The notes beneath the pieces were generated by a model. The model ran no database searches. It worked only from the letters and a program-made list of their open reading frames with translations, and had not been told where the DNA came from. Positions 22,926 through 35,111 of a DNA stretch of 64,000 nucleotides are shown one piece after another; position 1 is the stretch's first letter; each line of letters opens with the position of its first letter. This DNA is from Ceratothoa steindachneri (taxonomy: Eukaryota > Arthropoda > Malacostraca > Isopoda > Cymothoidae). The translations under genes and the position numbers were made by a program. The stretch spans positions 71,056,286-71,120,285 of the forward strand of contig OZ018321.1 of assembly GCA_963969495.1 (NCBI GenBank). Direction: 5' to 3'.

Positions 22926-24138
22926 TGTTCAGCTTACGTAATTACACGTTGTTGTGCAGAGGAAAGCGAAGGGGGGGGGGGAATTAAATGATCCTGACGT
23001 GGCGTCTTGGGAATGAGAACCGTTTCTTGGCGAACGGGCTTGAAGAACAATGGTGGTTCTACGTTGTTATCTAATGAACAACAGGGGGGGGGGGGTGATA
23101 ACCGTCTCTTGTCTACGGGCCTAAAGAACAATAGCTGTTCTAACGTTGTTCTCTTTCTGAACAACAGGGGGGAGGGTGAGAACCGTTTTTTGTCAACGGG
23201 TTCAAGGAACAATGGCTGTTCTAATGTTATACTCTTTCTGAACAACAGGGGGAAAGGGTGAGAACCGTTTCTTGTCTACGGGCTCAAAGAACAATGGCTG
23301 TTCCAACGTTGTTCTCTTTCTGAACAACAGGGGGGAAGTGTGAGAACCGTTTCTTGTCAACGGGCTCAAAGAACAATGGCTGTTCTAATGTTGTTCTCTT
23401 TCTGAACAACAGGGGGGTAGGGTGAGAACCGTTTCTTGTCAATGGGCTCAAAGAACAATGGCTGTTCTAAGGTTGTTCTCTTTCTGAACAACAGGGGAGG
23501 AGGTTGAGAACCGTTTTCTTGTCAACGGGCTCAAAGAACAATGGCTGTTCTAAGGTTGTTCTCTTTCTGAACAACAGGGGGGATGGGTGAGAACCGTTTC
23601 TTGTCAACGGGCTCAAAGAACATTGGCTGTTCTAACGTTGTTCTCTTTCTGAACAACAGGGGAAGCCTTGTGGAGTTGGCGTCTTGAAGGCTCGAGCCTT
23701 ATCACTCAAGGGATATTGTCCTCTTTTGGACAATGATGGTGGATCTCAAGGTAGAGGGCCCTTGGTGCACAAGGTGAGACCGGATCGTAGTGATGTCTCG
23801 CGAAGAAAATCTGGATTTGAATCTGCTCTTAGTGGTAAAGTTTCCCTTTAAATAGTCGAACCATCCCCTTGGCGTAGGGGACAATAGAGTGGGGGCTTCG
23901 AGGGAATGCACAGCCGCGCCTGAGAACAATATCTTATCCGCCCATAAGCCTAACTCAATCTGGCGAGGTCGACGCATGGGGCAAAATGGGAGGACATGAA
24001 CTTCCTTGGTTAAATATTGACTCAGGTGGCGCGATAACGCGCCCGGCTTCAAGGCGAAGATGCACGCGGGTAGCATCGTGTTTCTAAACAACATGTGATA
24101 ACGGTTGAAATTAAGCGGCCTCAAACCGTTCTATCACA
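22926..24138 (-). mobile_element. LTR-like block with internal tandem repeats
   Basis: A GC-richer block. Read on the minus strand its start (ending at plus position 24138) is TGTGATAGAACGG, like the start of the element 2 LTRs (TGTGA...). It has a TATA-like CTATTTAAAGGG near 23852, upstream (on that strand) of eight tandem units. The left limit is uncertain; TG at 22926 is only one candidate. It encodes no pol motif. A solo LTR of another family is my reading; no partner LTR occurs in the window. The 140-codon minus frame at 23702-24124 has no recognised motif. Confidence 0.4.
23008..23665 (+). repeat. Eight ~81-bp tandem units with paired hairpins
   Basis: Eight consecutive units follow the pattern TGAGAACCGTTTCTTGTCAA, CGGGCTCAAAGAACAATGGC, TGTTCTAACGTTGTTCTCTT, TCTGAACAACAGGGG. 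The first unit is the most diverged. Each unit holds two small hairpins: AGAACA/TGTTCT with a 5-base loop, and GTTGTTC/GAACAAC with a 7-base loop. Units are separated by runs of 4 to 12 G that vary in length. The repeats abut with no unique spacers, so this is not a CRISPR array. The long open frames on both strands follow from the period being near a multiple of three. Confidence 0.9.
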
Positions 24139-27100
24139 CAGAATATCGAAAACAGTATTGGCTGCCTTTTAACACAGCTCTCCAGAAGATGGAACTGTGC
24201 TTTCTAACCAAATTGTAACTGTTCTGACTTGTAATGAGGCACTTCTCACCTATCTCTTCATAAATAAGTGTAAAATCGTTTAAGAACTTTAACCGATATA
24301 GTTGGTAATCTCACATAATAAATACAATTCTTCATAATACAATGAATGATGTTGATTTGATCACTATTTTTGAAACAAAGTAGAATTATAGCAAATTTAG
24401 GCATACTGTTTTTGAAGAAGTAAAAAAAAGATTGATTTCGAAACTTACTATGGTAAAATCGATTAGAGATTAGTTAAGATACCATCATCAAGGATTTGAT
24501 GAAAAAAAGAAATTTAAATCATTTGAGCAATATTTCAAAATGTCGTATTGAAGAGTTTTATGCCCTCTTTGGTATTATTCCTCTGATACGCTCGACCCGT
24601 GTTACGAGCGTTTCAAAACCTGAAAACAAATTATATAAATTTATATTAAAAGATTACGGGTACTGGCGAGCAGTGGCTGCAAAATATCAGACCGTGTAAA
24701 TTCATATGACTGAGTACTGATAGACCCTTTAACGTAAGTGTCCTGGTGAACCATACAAAGGAAACGTAAAAACAGTGTCTTGCGAGGGATTAATTGTTAT
24801 TAGTAAAATATGCTTAAGTAGTCATTGCTCGTAATTTTTTCAATAAGATCCTGATTCCTTAAAATTTAATCGGGGAGTAAAATTTATTACACACTATATA
24901 TTAATAAATTGATCATTTAATACCGAAAAATAACCTCAGCCAATAATGTATATCAGGAAAAGTAGGGAGGATCTGAAAGCTGAGCGAACACATTTGTCAA
25001 ATAATTAGACTTAATATCTCAGAAATTATACCCAATCTAGCAAAACCGATATCGTATTCTGATTAAGCATTTCAAAGTAACCATTAATTTTCTCCAAAAC
25101 TATTAGCAATGGAAACAATGTTATTAGTATTTGATGTTTTATGACATTGTGATAATATGAGTAAATGCGTTTATCTGTTTTTAGAGGCAACTCTTGATTA
25201 TAATCTTATCATTATGAGATTTTAGAGGTTGGATTAAATTATTCGTTACCATATTTGATGTTTTATCCTTTATACTGTCTCTTTAAACCAGGTTTTATCA
25301 TTATTATTCTTCTCTTTTAGTTCTGCAACCCGATTAATTATCATCAATTAGTTAAAGGGTTACTCGACTTGCTCTTCGATACATATGGTGAGAGTTTGGC
25401 AAAGAAGAGGAAGAGAAGAGTTGTAATATAAATGATTACCCCTCAGTTAATAGCTTTGATGCCCTCTTCCCCTTAGAAAATTGGTACAGAAAGCTGTAAA
25501 CATCTTTCAGTAAATGATGTTTTCTACATTAATATTCTAAAGGAAGGACATAAAGTAAAATATGACAGGAATTTGATTCATCCCCCTTAGTTGTCAAATT
25601 CTTCCAATACTGTTTACGTTTTTGTATTTCTTTTATTATTGACTATCACTTGAATTCCCTCTGATACTGGAATCTAGATTCACATTTACCCCACTTCTTT
25701 TTGCTTTCTAATGCATAAAAATGAACTTTATTAGCAGAAAACTAGTAGCTGATATTAAAAACACATCAAGATTTCCCCTAAATTCATATTAATTTCAGTA
25801 TTATGGGTTACCTCATTTTGTCTATGTAATAAAATATTATAGTTAGTGTCAGTCATTTGTCTCTGTGATTGTAAAAGGAATATATATATTAATTTTTACA
25901 TTACTCGACAATAAGGACACATTAGTAGGGTAAAAGAAAAAAAAAGTACTCTACTATTCAAAAAATCGTAAGTGACGTTGACGGATAAATTATATATTTT
26001 TTAAACTTTGAAATGTTGGGTTGGCGCATGGAAGTTTTAAAACTAGAGAGTGTGTAAGATAAAAATAAAAGAATCGTTACTACTACCTTGCTTTTTTTTC
26101 GTTGTTGAACTTGAGTTGTTTCTTTTGGGAAAAATAAGTTCGTCATATCACAACATTAATAGGTACATTCTTTCAAATGTCATCCTAGATGCAGACGTAC
26201 AAAGGGATCTTCCTATAAAGAACAACCAAATCAGTATTTAAAGTGAATATCTAAATCAAAATATATTATAGACGACCAATTATAGACGACCAAATAATTC
26301 GAAAGACCTTTGTAAGTCTCTTGGCACTGAAAATTTAATATAAACAATGCTTTCATGAATCAAAGTGTAAGTGAAAAGATTGTGGAATTTCGCGAGAAAC
26401 TTAGGAACAATATTTTCTTCCTAAAAACGAACAAAGAGGTTGAAAATATCTATCTAATGAAGAAAGTTTTCGATAAACAAGTTTTCGGTTTAAAGATAGC
26501 AACTGCTTCCTTACATATATGAGTGATAACGGGCAAATTATGAGGAAAAGGTAAATTTATTGACAAAAAATTTGACTATAGATTTTAGCCCCTGCCGGAC
26601 TTGTCTAGTGTAGTAGAGGGTATTAAAATATAAGATGTAGTGGAGGGTTGGAATATTATTTATTGATTTGTATCGCTAAACACAGAAACAAATTTAGCAA
26701 TCATACCAAATGAAATTTATGTTTAAATAATTCCTAAATCTTTGCATTATCAAAAATCTTAAACGAGAACCTAGCTCAATACAAATCGTTATCGGAAACG
26801 CCAAATGACCTAGATAAAATACCAATTAACCAAGCTAATATAATTATAACCTATCAAAGAAATTCGACCGTTATCAACTCTTCGTTTGCGAGAATAACTG
26901 TTTACTTCTTGGAAATAAGTTGGACTTTTTATATTTTTCTTGGAAAATAAATTGGCAATTTTAAGAAGGAAATATGGTGTCTTAACTATCCATATATCAA
27001 TTAGTATGTTGGAGGTTAAAATCTGAAATATATAGATACATAATTTCCTGAGAAATTGTGGATACCAAGGTAATATACCTAAACATATTTTACTTTGCAA

Positions 27101-27690
27101 AGTGAAACTGGTTCCGAAATTAAAGAGGAAACATAAGTGATTAGTAAAACCAGAAGTGGATTAAAATAATTATATTAATCCTTAATTTCATTAAAGGAAC
27201 TCTTTATTCATTTTTGTTCTTAAATAATGAACTATGTATCCAGCTTCAAACAATGAAACTATCAGAGTAACAATGAATCTGGAGAGGATCAATGTTCTTT
27301 ATTAGTATTCAGCTGGATTGCTCCAAGTTAGGCGGAATGGAAGAGAATACAATCTAGGTGGATACGCTGAAGTTGTAGATTTGTCATAATGGTCGAATAT
27401 CATTATTTCAGTTATCGCTTTTTTTCTCTCTCTGTCGCGAGACACTGTGTATGTATATGGGTGAGTGAATGTCTTTCAAAATGGAAATGAATCAGTATAG
27501 TTTGTGTATGAATCTGAAATCAAATTTATTTCCCAATAATAAGTTACTTCCCAAGAGATCTGTCGATGTATATAATAATAAGCGCATGCATTGATAAGAA
27601 TATATTGCACGCTTATGCAGATAAAACTGCCCTAGCATTACTCTAAGGTAAAAGTTTGAATCAGAAAAGTTTGAAAGCAATTACCAGATA
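24139..27690. other. AT-rich spacer
   Basis: About 3.5 kb of AT-rich sequence. Open frames up to 96 codons (26810-27100 minus) and 67 codons (24496-24699 plus) show no recognisable domain. A 16-base tandem duplicate (ATTATAGACGACCA) lies near 26266-26295. I find no element ends or gene. Confidence 0.5.
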
Positions 27691-28175
27691 CAATTGCAGC
27701 CAAAAGTTTTCGTACACAGCTAAATTTATTATTCTTTCGGTTAGTCTTAATATGTTGGTGTAGATTTGAATGCATGTGCCCAATACATGTGGAAAGTAAC
27801 ATAAAAGTACCAGCTTTTTTATAATTTTTTATGGTATATCTAAATTGACGATGCTATTGAACTTAAGGAAAGCCTGGTATCAATATGTGGTATAGTACAG
27901 TCAAGCTGCCATCATATAGCACATTAATATGATATTTCATGTAGAAAATATCTGACAATACTATGATAATCGCAAAAACACATAACGATATAGTGGAGGA
28001 AAGAAGTCTTATATACATGTGGAGGAGTATGGTCTCAACTTTCGTCTGATCATATTCCATGGTTACATAGGTATTAAAGAGGTTCCGATGAGGTGGGAAA
28101 TTCAATGGACAGCTTAAGATCAGTACACAACCCGACGACTTGTACTTCTGTCGGATGAGCCTTATGTTTTGCAAG

Positions 28176-28513
28176 CTAACGGCAGTCCAGCTGCAACATC
28201 AATGGACAGAGGGCAGGTTAATGCATCCTTCAGAACACACACTCCGTCGCATACTGATTGGAAAAGGCCTGAACTCACGTAAAGCCTACAAGAAGCTACT
28301 GATCAACCTTTAGTAGGTTCGATGTCGAATGGCTGGGCACGGTTTTACCGGAATTGGACCATGGGTTATTCGGAAGGTGCCTTATTGTCCGACGAATCTA
28401 TGTTCCAGTGGTTTTCGGTACTAGGCAATGTTAGAGTCAGCAGAATGCCAGGGGAGCAGTTTAATCGAGAATGCATAGTGCCAACATTAAAAATAGTGAC
28501 CGCTCTGTAATGC
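28176..28513 (+). pseudogene. Tc1-type transposase, 5' part
   Basis: The first frame gives SEHTLRRILIGKGLNSRKAY (the HTH region T-x-RR-x-L). A frameshift near 28320 then leads to WARFYRNWTMGYSEGALLSD and ESMFQWFSVLGNVRV, the Tc1 block R-x-x-WA-x-x-H-x-x-W with the first catalytic aspartate in SDES. CIVPTLK follows. Another frameshift near 28490 precedes SVML, which continues across the mariner into WGC. The transposase would bind the inverted repeats and catalyse excision and insertion at TA. Confidence 0.8.
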
Positions 28514-28515
28514 TA

Positions 28516-29447
28516 CGAGGGGCGGTCAATAAGTTTTGCGAATCGGTAATGCAAAACAGAGGCAAGGGGGGTGACTGTTTGTGGCGATGTTAGGAAAAGT
28601 TATGACAAGTGAGGACCTGCAGCCGCACGCTCCTTCCTCGTCTATTTAAGAAGCAGTAGCAGATCGCAAATCGTCAGTCACAAATATTTGAACAATGGAG
28701 AAGGTAAAGCACCGCGCAGTGATCAAATATTTGACCAAGGAAGGCAAGAAGGCAAAAGAGATCCATGAACGCATGGTTGCAGTGTACAGCGCCTCGGCCA
28801 TTCCTATGCAACCATTACTCGCAGGAATAGAGAGTTCCGCTATGGTCCTGAGTCCCTTGAAGATGACCCCCGTCCAGGACACCTGTCAGACGTGACCAAC
28901 GAGGACAATGTAGCCCGTGTGGAGAGGATGATCCTCGAAAATCGACGGGTGAAGGTCGGAGAAATCGAGAGACAACTTGGAATATCACATAGAAGTGTTA
29001 TGAACATCATCCACTAGAATTTGGCCATGACCAAGGTCTCTGACCGTTGTGTCCTCAGAAACCTCACGCCCCATGATCAACTTCAAAGTTGTCAAAGTCC
29101 ACAAGGTCAGAGTTGCACAAGCGGCCCTGCGCGAGTGCGGATTCGAGGAGCTCAACCATCCCCTCTACAGTCCAGAAGTGGCCCCTAGCGACTACTTTTT
29201 ATTCCGCCAGCTCAAGGCTGCACTGTGTGGACGCCGGTTTAGGAACGATGAAGATGTCCAGCTCGCCGTCCAGGAGTGGATTGAACAGCACTCGCGAGAT
29301 TTCTCATTGTCGGGAATTCGAAGCCTCAGGGACAAGTTGCGCAAGTGCATTGAAGTCGAGGATAGGTAGATTGAAAAATAATAAAACACTTTTCCTCATA
29401 TCTTGTTTCCTTATATCCGAATTGCAAAAATTATTGACCGCCCCTCA
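28516..29447 (+). mobile_element. Mariner-type transposon inserted in Tc1, internally deleted
   Basis: Terminal inverted repeats start CGAGGGGCGGTCAATAAG at 28516 and, reverse-complemented, TGAGGGGCGGTCAATAAT at 29447. They stay similar for about 30 bp (TTTTGC-A-TCGG). A TA stands immediately outside each end (28514-28515, 29448-29449), the target duplication typical of the superfamily. At 932 bp it is shorter than a usual mariner of about 1.3 kb, because the middle of its transposase is missing. Confidence 0.92.
28695..29369 (+). pseudogene. Mariner transposase, internally deleted
   Basis: The N-terminal part begins MEKVKHRAVIKYLTKEGKKA, a mariner DNA-binding start, and continues in other frames through ENRRVKVGEIERQLGISHRS (28936-28995) to RNLTPHDQL. 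The text then jumps to VRVAQAALRECGFEELNHP and YSPEVAPSDYFLF, which holds the third catalytic Asp of the DD34D triad, and ends with GRRFRNDEDV and KCIEVEDR. The segment that should contain the first two catalytic aspartates is absent or unrecognisable, so it is inactive. The junction is near 29075-29110. Confidence 0.88.
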
Positions 29448-29449
29448 TA

Positions 29450-29815
29450 TGGGGATGCATGTTAATTTCCGAGGTGAGGCGTCTGACCGTTTGTGGTGGC
29501 ACGATAACTTCAGTGAACTACCAAGCTATCTTGAGAGATTACATGCTTTCCTTAGCTCGAGATCTCTCCAGAAATGCCCGGAATGTGATTTTTCATTTTC
29601 ATTTCATGTGATTTTTCATAAGCCTGTGTCCAACATATAGTTGTTCTGCCACAACAATATAACGTGGATGGAGTGGTCATCTTAGAATACGGATAGAAAT
29701 CCAATAGAAAATCTCTTGCAATAACTAAATGAAGCCTTATGAATTCGTCAGACAGCTTCTAATGAGCAAATTTTGAAATTTCGTGCTAAATTTGATCTAT
29801 TAAATTCATGGAACA
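29450..29815 (+). pseudogene. Tc1-type transposase, 3' part
   Basis: Right after the second TA the Tc1 frame resumes: WGC completes the SVMLWGC motif begun at 28503, then TSVNYQAIL follows. Further on, in another frame, NTDRNPIENLLQ (about 29692-29727) is the D-x-NPIENLW block near the third catalytic residue, and NEQILKFRAKFD leads to the C terminus. Several stops are present. The clean resumption across the TA shows that mariner entered an existing Tc1 copy. Confidence 0.8.
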
Positions 29816-29830
29816 GTAGTGACTTAAAAT

Positions 29831-32690
29831 GGCGCGGCATCTTAGGCTTGAAAGTCATACAGACAGCATTCAGCTACCGGATTATGCTGTAAAGAGATCA
29901 TGTACATAAGTTACAACGAAATTTAAGCATTTTATTCGTTATATACTATAAACATAATACATAATGTATCGAGAAATACAAATATAAGTGTCATATAGAT
30001 ATTATTTTCGTCAAAATTACATTATAAACAAAAATGTTCACATTGTCTATTACTTAATTTTAATTCGTCCTTGCTCATTAAGTTGTATGCCCTCATTTTA
30101 CACCTTGTGTTAAGCAGCAAGTAGTTGGAGCTCTTGGTAAAATCGATGATGTTATAGATTTTGAAAGAGTAAGGGATGATATGCTTTAGAAGAAGCACCA
30201 ATAAACATAACAAATCTTAACTTTCGCAACAGTGTCGCTTTATTCTTTTTTTATGTTATGCCTGGTTTCCTAGCAGAGGAGCGTACTACCTTTGATGCCC
30301 CTATTACGAATGATGGACGGACGTTATCAGAGCTCCAATCAAATTTGCTAGTGTCTCGGTTGATAATATTCTAGGATTTAGATATCCTAATGTCGCTAAA
30401 CGCTTGCCTTCCACAGCTAATGACAAAGTTGTCTCTTCGCATCTGGATTCTGCCATTCAACGTCCGGCATGGAATGCTCCGTTAGTGACATCCTTTGCTT
30501 CAAGAGAGCTTTCCTTGGATTCGTTTAGGGGGTCAATACAATTTCATCCTCAACTCACAGAATCTGTTATCCACATGGAAATAAATTAGGGGCAAAATGA
30601 CACATTTTGACTATTAAAATGCCACGAAATATCACTCTTTTCTGAAAGATTTGTTGGGCATTATTAGTCTTATTTTCATAAATAGGTCTGTTATTGTTTT
30701 GTTCAATAGTTTGGACGGTATGAAAGAAAATAGAATATTTTGTAAAATTTCTTTCGAAATTAAAGGAGTATTTTCGATTAAATCTCGATTTTGTATTTTT
30801 TTCTAGTTTTCTACGCTACTATTCTTTAGTGGAAATAGTAACCCGTAGGGATTAAAACTTAAGTTAATTGATTTAATTTTGAAACATTTTAGTTTTTCCT
30901 AGTTTTAATTTACTGGTGTGGATATTAAGCAAAAAACTTCCCTTTGTGAGTCGGAGACCAGATTTTTAATAGGTTAGTTCTCCTGATGTAGTCACTGCAC
31001 GAGTAAATCAGACGATGCTTTCCCTTGTTTACCCAAAGGCCGATTGCTTGACAACTTAATTAATAGAAAGTAATACCCAGAATTTTGAGTGTCTTTTGAA
31101 TAAACTCGTGCTATCTTTACAAATAGTTGCTAGTGCTTTTATATGCCATCTTGTCCAAGGTTTCTTTATCCTTTTACACCCTATCAGTTATTTTTATTTA
31201 TCCATCCTTTTACTTCATCAGTCTTTTCTTTACACCATAATTTTTCACTAGCTTATCATTGCTTTTTTGTTACAATATTTTCCTTTATTTATTAAAAAGA
31301 AAATATATTAAAGCCGGTGCAAAATACCGTGTTTTTTTACGTCTCTATTTATGAATCGTTTCTCATTCATATTACTCCATTAATCAATATGGAAAAGACA
31401 CATGTCTATGAGATTCGTATATTTTTCAATAATCAATAGCCCCATGTACAAGTAAGTGCTCTTTATGTATCAAATATGCATACACAAAGTGTGTATTTTA
31501 CACATTAATTACTTCCACCAGAATAAAATTGTTGCATAAACACAATTAATTACCGATACTTTTAAACTTCAAAGTGGAATTTGCAGGAGGCAAAATAACG
31601 ATGATTAATTCTAACCAAAGAAAACTCATTTGGACGTATAAATAACCATGCCGAGACTAATTTAAACGATGCGATATTTACATTTACAGAAATAAAGAGA
31701 TTTAGAATTTTGTAGAGTCTTGTTCCTAGTTGTGTTTACATTTAACTGGAACGGAGAGATAGCAGCGCTTAAAGTTGGTCATATAAATCAGTAAGGAAGT
31801 GTGTGTTAAGGAATGAAGATAAAATAAATGAAAACTACTGGACACCCAACGTGCAAAAAGGAAATATATAGGATGTAATATGTGCCTATGTGGCCCGCAA
31901 TTTTATCATTTCACCCCTTGATTTGATCATTTAATAAAAAGATTCAATTTAAATTTTATTTCCTGTCAATCTTTCATTGCCTGTTATATTTTATTTATTT
32001 TGCGTGATTAATGAAAGGGATCCTCAAAATAAGACGGTCAGAAATTTATGCAATACGTAATAATTATAGATACTATTACCTATATTTTGTTTTAATTATC
32101 CAACGATATATTTTCAATCTATCGACGGCAATATACACCTATATAGAGTGGTTGTGATGTTTTATTTATTTTTTCCAAGATGCGTGGAAATCAACACACC
32201 TCACTTTATTTATCTTAAAACAGACACTTTATTAGTGAATTCCAAATTGATTTGTTAAAATATGATACAGTGGCTATAATTTCCTTCCTTTCAGCCCTTT
32301 TTTCTCTTTGAAAAAACATCTTCAGGAATATTTTAAAATGCTTATTTCTGAATTCCAGATTTTTTTTGTTCAAATTTAATGCAGCATCTTTTGCTCTATG
32401 AGACCTATATATTTTGATGCTATTTGACTTTTTACAACTAAGTGGATATTTCCTCATTTTATCAGCGAGTTATTTTTGTAAAAAGATGAAGTTATTCACT
32501 AACCATTATTGACCTCAACACGGGGCTGTGAGGGTCGAACCAAGTAAACATTCGTTTGAAAAATTTTAACGGTTCACACAAAATTTTCGGAGCTCGTTGA
32601 CACTTTTTTTCCACTTGACTTTACCTCCTTTTGCAAATACAACGTACGAGAGGAGTAATCATAACACGAAAATGAAATAAAAGGGAAAGT
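29831..32690. other. AT-rich spacer
   Basis: About 2.9 kb without a recognisable gene or repeat. Open frames reach only about 80 codons (32215-32457 minus) and show no domain. The minus-strand text GGTTCGACCCTC near 32528 resembles a B box, but no A box stands at the right distance. Confidence 0.5.
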
Positions 32691-33639
32691 GTGAGAAAAA
32701 GTTTTAGATCCCCGTGCCTCTCCTCCACCCCCAAACAGTCCCTCCCAGAGGAGGCACCCGGTCGTGTGTGTGTGGGGGGGGGTCCCCCAAGTTTCCCAGG
32801 CGCCCTCCTTCCTCTAGGCCTGAAGGCACCTAGGGAAAAGAGCTCCGAAGATGGGGAAAGAGGAAGGTGAAGAAGAAAGAAGTAAGGATAGGACAGAATG
32901 AAATAAAGTCAAAGGCTTGAAAGTTGACCAGGTTGGCCTGTGGACCTGCTTAACGTGGGACCCAGACCACGGTGTTTTTATGTTTCCGTAACTTTTAATT
33001 GTTACGATTTGCTGTACCTGTCCCTGGTGTTAGTGTTTGGCCTATCTTTAGATAGCGGTAAAGAAGGAAGATGATTGAAGTGGAAGGAAGTTGGAGGCTT
33101 GCAACTACTGTAGGTGCAAGTTGCGTGGAGGTCACGCTAGTCTTTGTACTATAAACTAATTTTAGAATTAAGTAGAAAATAAGTTAGAGTGAAAGTGTGT
33201 CTGTTTGTAATTTATGTGGCAGCTTTGTTGTTAGGTTATGAGTGTATGAGTTAGGCTTTCAAACCGTTGTAAGCGTTATTTTGTTTTCCTGTCATGTTAA
33301 TAACTCGAGTTTCTATGATTTTATAGCATAATTCTCGTATATGTACTCGTATCTGTTATGTGGGCTCATGTCCCTTGGTTATTTATTTGTTTAATTCTCT
33401 TCTTTATTCATGTTGTTTTTTCTTTTCCGTTTATTTGCACTTTTTGGTTTGTTTTGTCATTCTTTGTGGCTACCAAGTCCAATCCTTGTGCTATTTGATT
33501 ATTTAGTTCCTCTCCTATTTCTTCTTGTGTTTTTTCTATGATATTTTTGGCTCTTTTTTCAATTATTTTGTTTGATGGTTTTATTTTCGCTTCGATGTGT
33601 AAGTCTCTCTATTTTTTCCTCTCTAATCTTCGCGTGTTC
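32691..33639 (-). other. Probable 3' untranslated or flanking part of LINE-A
   Basis: A GC-richer patch (32700-32960, with a short GT run and poly G) is followed by plain sequence up to the last recognisable LINE-A codons. On the minus strand this would be the element's 3' region, but I see no poly(A) or short-repeat tail that fixes the end. Confidence 0.3.
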
Positions 33640-35100
33640 GTAATTATGTATACTGCTTTATTCTGTATACGTTGCTTCTTGAAACCGTATACGTAGACAT
33701 TGTTGGATATATCAAGGTAGGCTGTATCATGGCCTGGTAGATCTTTTTCTTATTTTTCATGTTTAGTTTTATTAATCTGTAGAGTAAAGTTAGCATGCCT
33801 CGTGCTTTGTTTATTCTTTCAGGCACGTGTTTCTTGTATCCATTTTTGGTAATAGTTAGGCCTAAAATCTTGCTTTCACCATTACACCTGTATCGCTATC
33901 CATCTACGTAAACGTTAGATAGATTTCTGTGATACATAGATATAATTTTAAATTTATCTTTATTCAGTTTAATTTTCCATTTGCGTTTATACTCGTTTAG
34001 ATTTTATATTTCTGTTGCCGTTACTCTGACCTCCATCTAAGGGTTCCGATAAACACAGGGAATTAATTAAGTGAAATCATCTGCGTATTATATGTTCACA
34101 CAGCCCCTCGTTTCTGGGTGGGAAAATGTCCGAGGTACGAGTATACACTGAGTATAGCGAAGGACTTAAACACCCTCCCTGAGCGAGGCCCGCATTAAGC
34201 TTGCATCTTTTATCTTGGTAATTCCCCCTTGTCTATGTATGCATATCTTTTCCTGACGTAGTCACATAAAATTCTTTCCAAATAGTTGTTCATTTCCAGA
34301 ATTAGAATTTTATGCTGTATGCCTCTTTGCCAGACTTTATCCAATGCTTTCGATAAATCCTAGCATACAATGTCCATACTGCATTTCTCTGCTTCAACTT
34401 TACCTATTTTATCTGTAATCATTCTAAGGGCCATCTCCGTATTCTTGTGCTTTCTGAAGCCGAATTGTTGATTGTTCCAAAGATTGTTTGCTGTGTGATA
34501 TTTATTTAAACTTGTGTTCATGATTTTTTCAAACACCTTCCCGATGTAGTCGAGAAGGAAAAGGGGTTGGAAGTTTTCGAACTCCGAAGGTGGTTTTCCC
34601 GGCTTCGGTGTAAATATCATTTTGGCTATCTTTAACTCATCTAGAAAGTATTCCGTGTTTATACAAGCGTTAAACACGTTCCGTATCCCTACGAGTATAT
34701 TATTAGGTGCTTCTATATATTTTTTTCTGGTGAGGCCCGATTTCCCAAGGTCTTTTTGTTTAATATTTGAGATGGTATTCTTTAATTCCTCGATTGTGAT
34801 TTTGGCATTGAATCCATCGTTCGCATACCGTTCCTCTTCTACCTAGTGATATGGGAAAGTCCTCTCACTCCGTTCATTTAGTTCATCAATTATTTAGTTT
34901 TCGAAGTCTATATCGTAGTTTTCATTTTCCTCTTCGCCGATCTTGAGCATTCTTTTCCAGTGTTACCTGAACAATTTTTCAATCTCGCGTTCATCTTCCA
35001 TTAATTTCCCGTTTCTGTCCTTAATCTTTATTTTTTCTGTACCTTTAGCATTTCCCATTCTTTTTATCATTTCTCCAAAATTCTTGGGGCAATAGCTCGT
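33640..35100 (-). pseudogene. LINE-A reverse transcriptase, decayed
   Basis: Recognisable blocks on the minus strand are FTPKPGKPPSEFENFQP and KVFEKIMN (34360-34677), FGFRKHKNTEMAL, the catalytic YADD (34078-34089, preceded by a stop) and, near the end, LGLTITKNGYKKHVPERINKA and LIKLNMKNKKKIYQAM (33826-33644). The order and spacing fit jockey-type reverse transcriptase. Frameshifts and about ten stops separate the blocks. Confidence 0.8.
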
Positions 35101-35111
35101 TGTCAATATTT

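Larger units (their letters stand above)
27691..29830 (+). mobile_element. Tc1-type DNA transposon, interrupted and decayed
   Basis: Two separated blocks encode the parts of a Tc1-family transposase and are split by a mariner at 28516-29447. A possible left end lies at 27691: TA then CAATTGCAGCCAAAAGTTTT, of the type seen at Tc1 ends. No matching right end was found, so the outer limits are approximate. Stops and frameshifts in both blocks make the copy inactive. Confidence 0.7.

Noticed and set aside
23008..23665. CRISPR-like array of regular repeats
   Set aside because: Units abut directly with only variable G runs between them; there are no unique spacers, and the context is eukaryotic.
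23702..24124. 140-codon minus-strand protein
   Set aside because: It lies inside an LTR-like block with a TATA box and shows no recognised domain.
28695..29369. Functional mariner transposase or domesticated gene
   Set aside because: Frames are broken, and the part with two catalytic Asp is missing.
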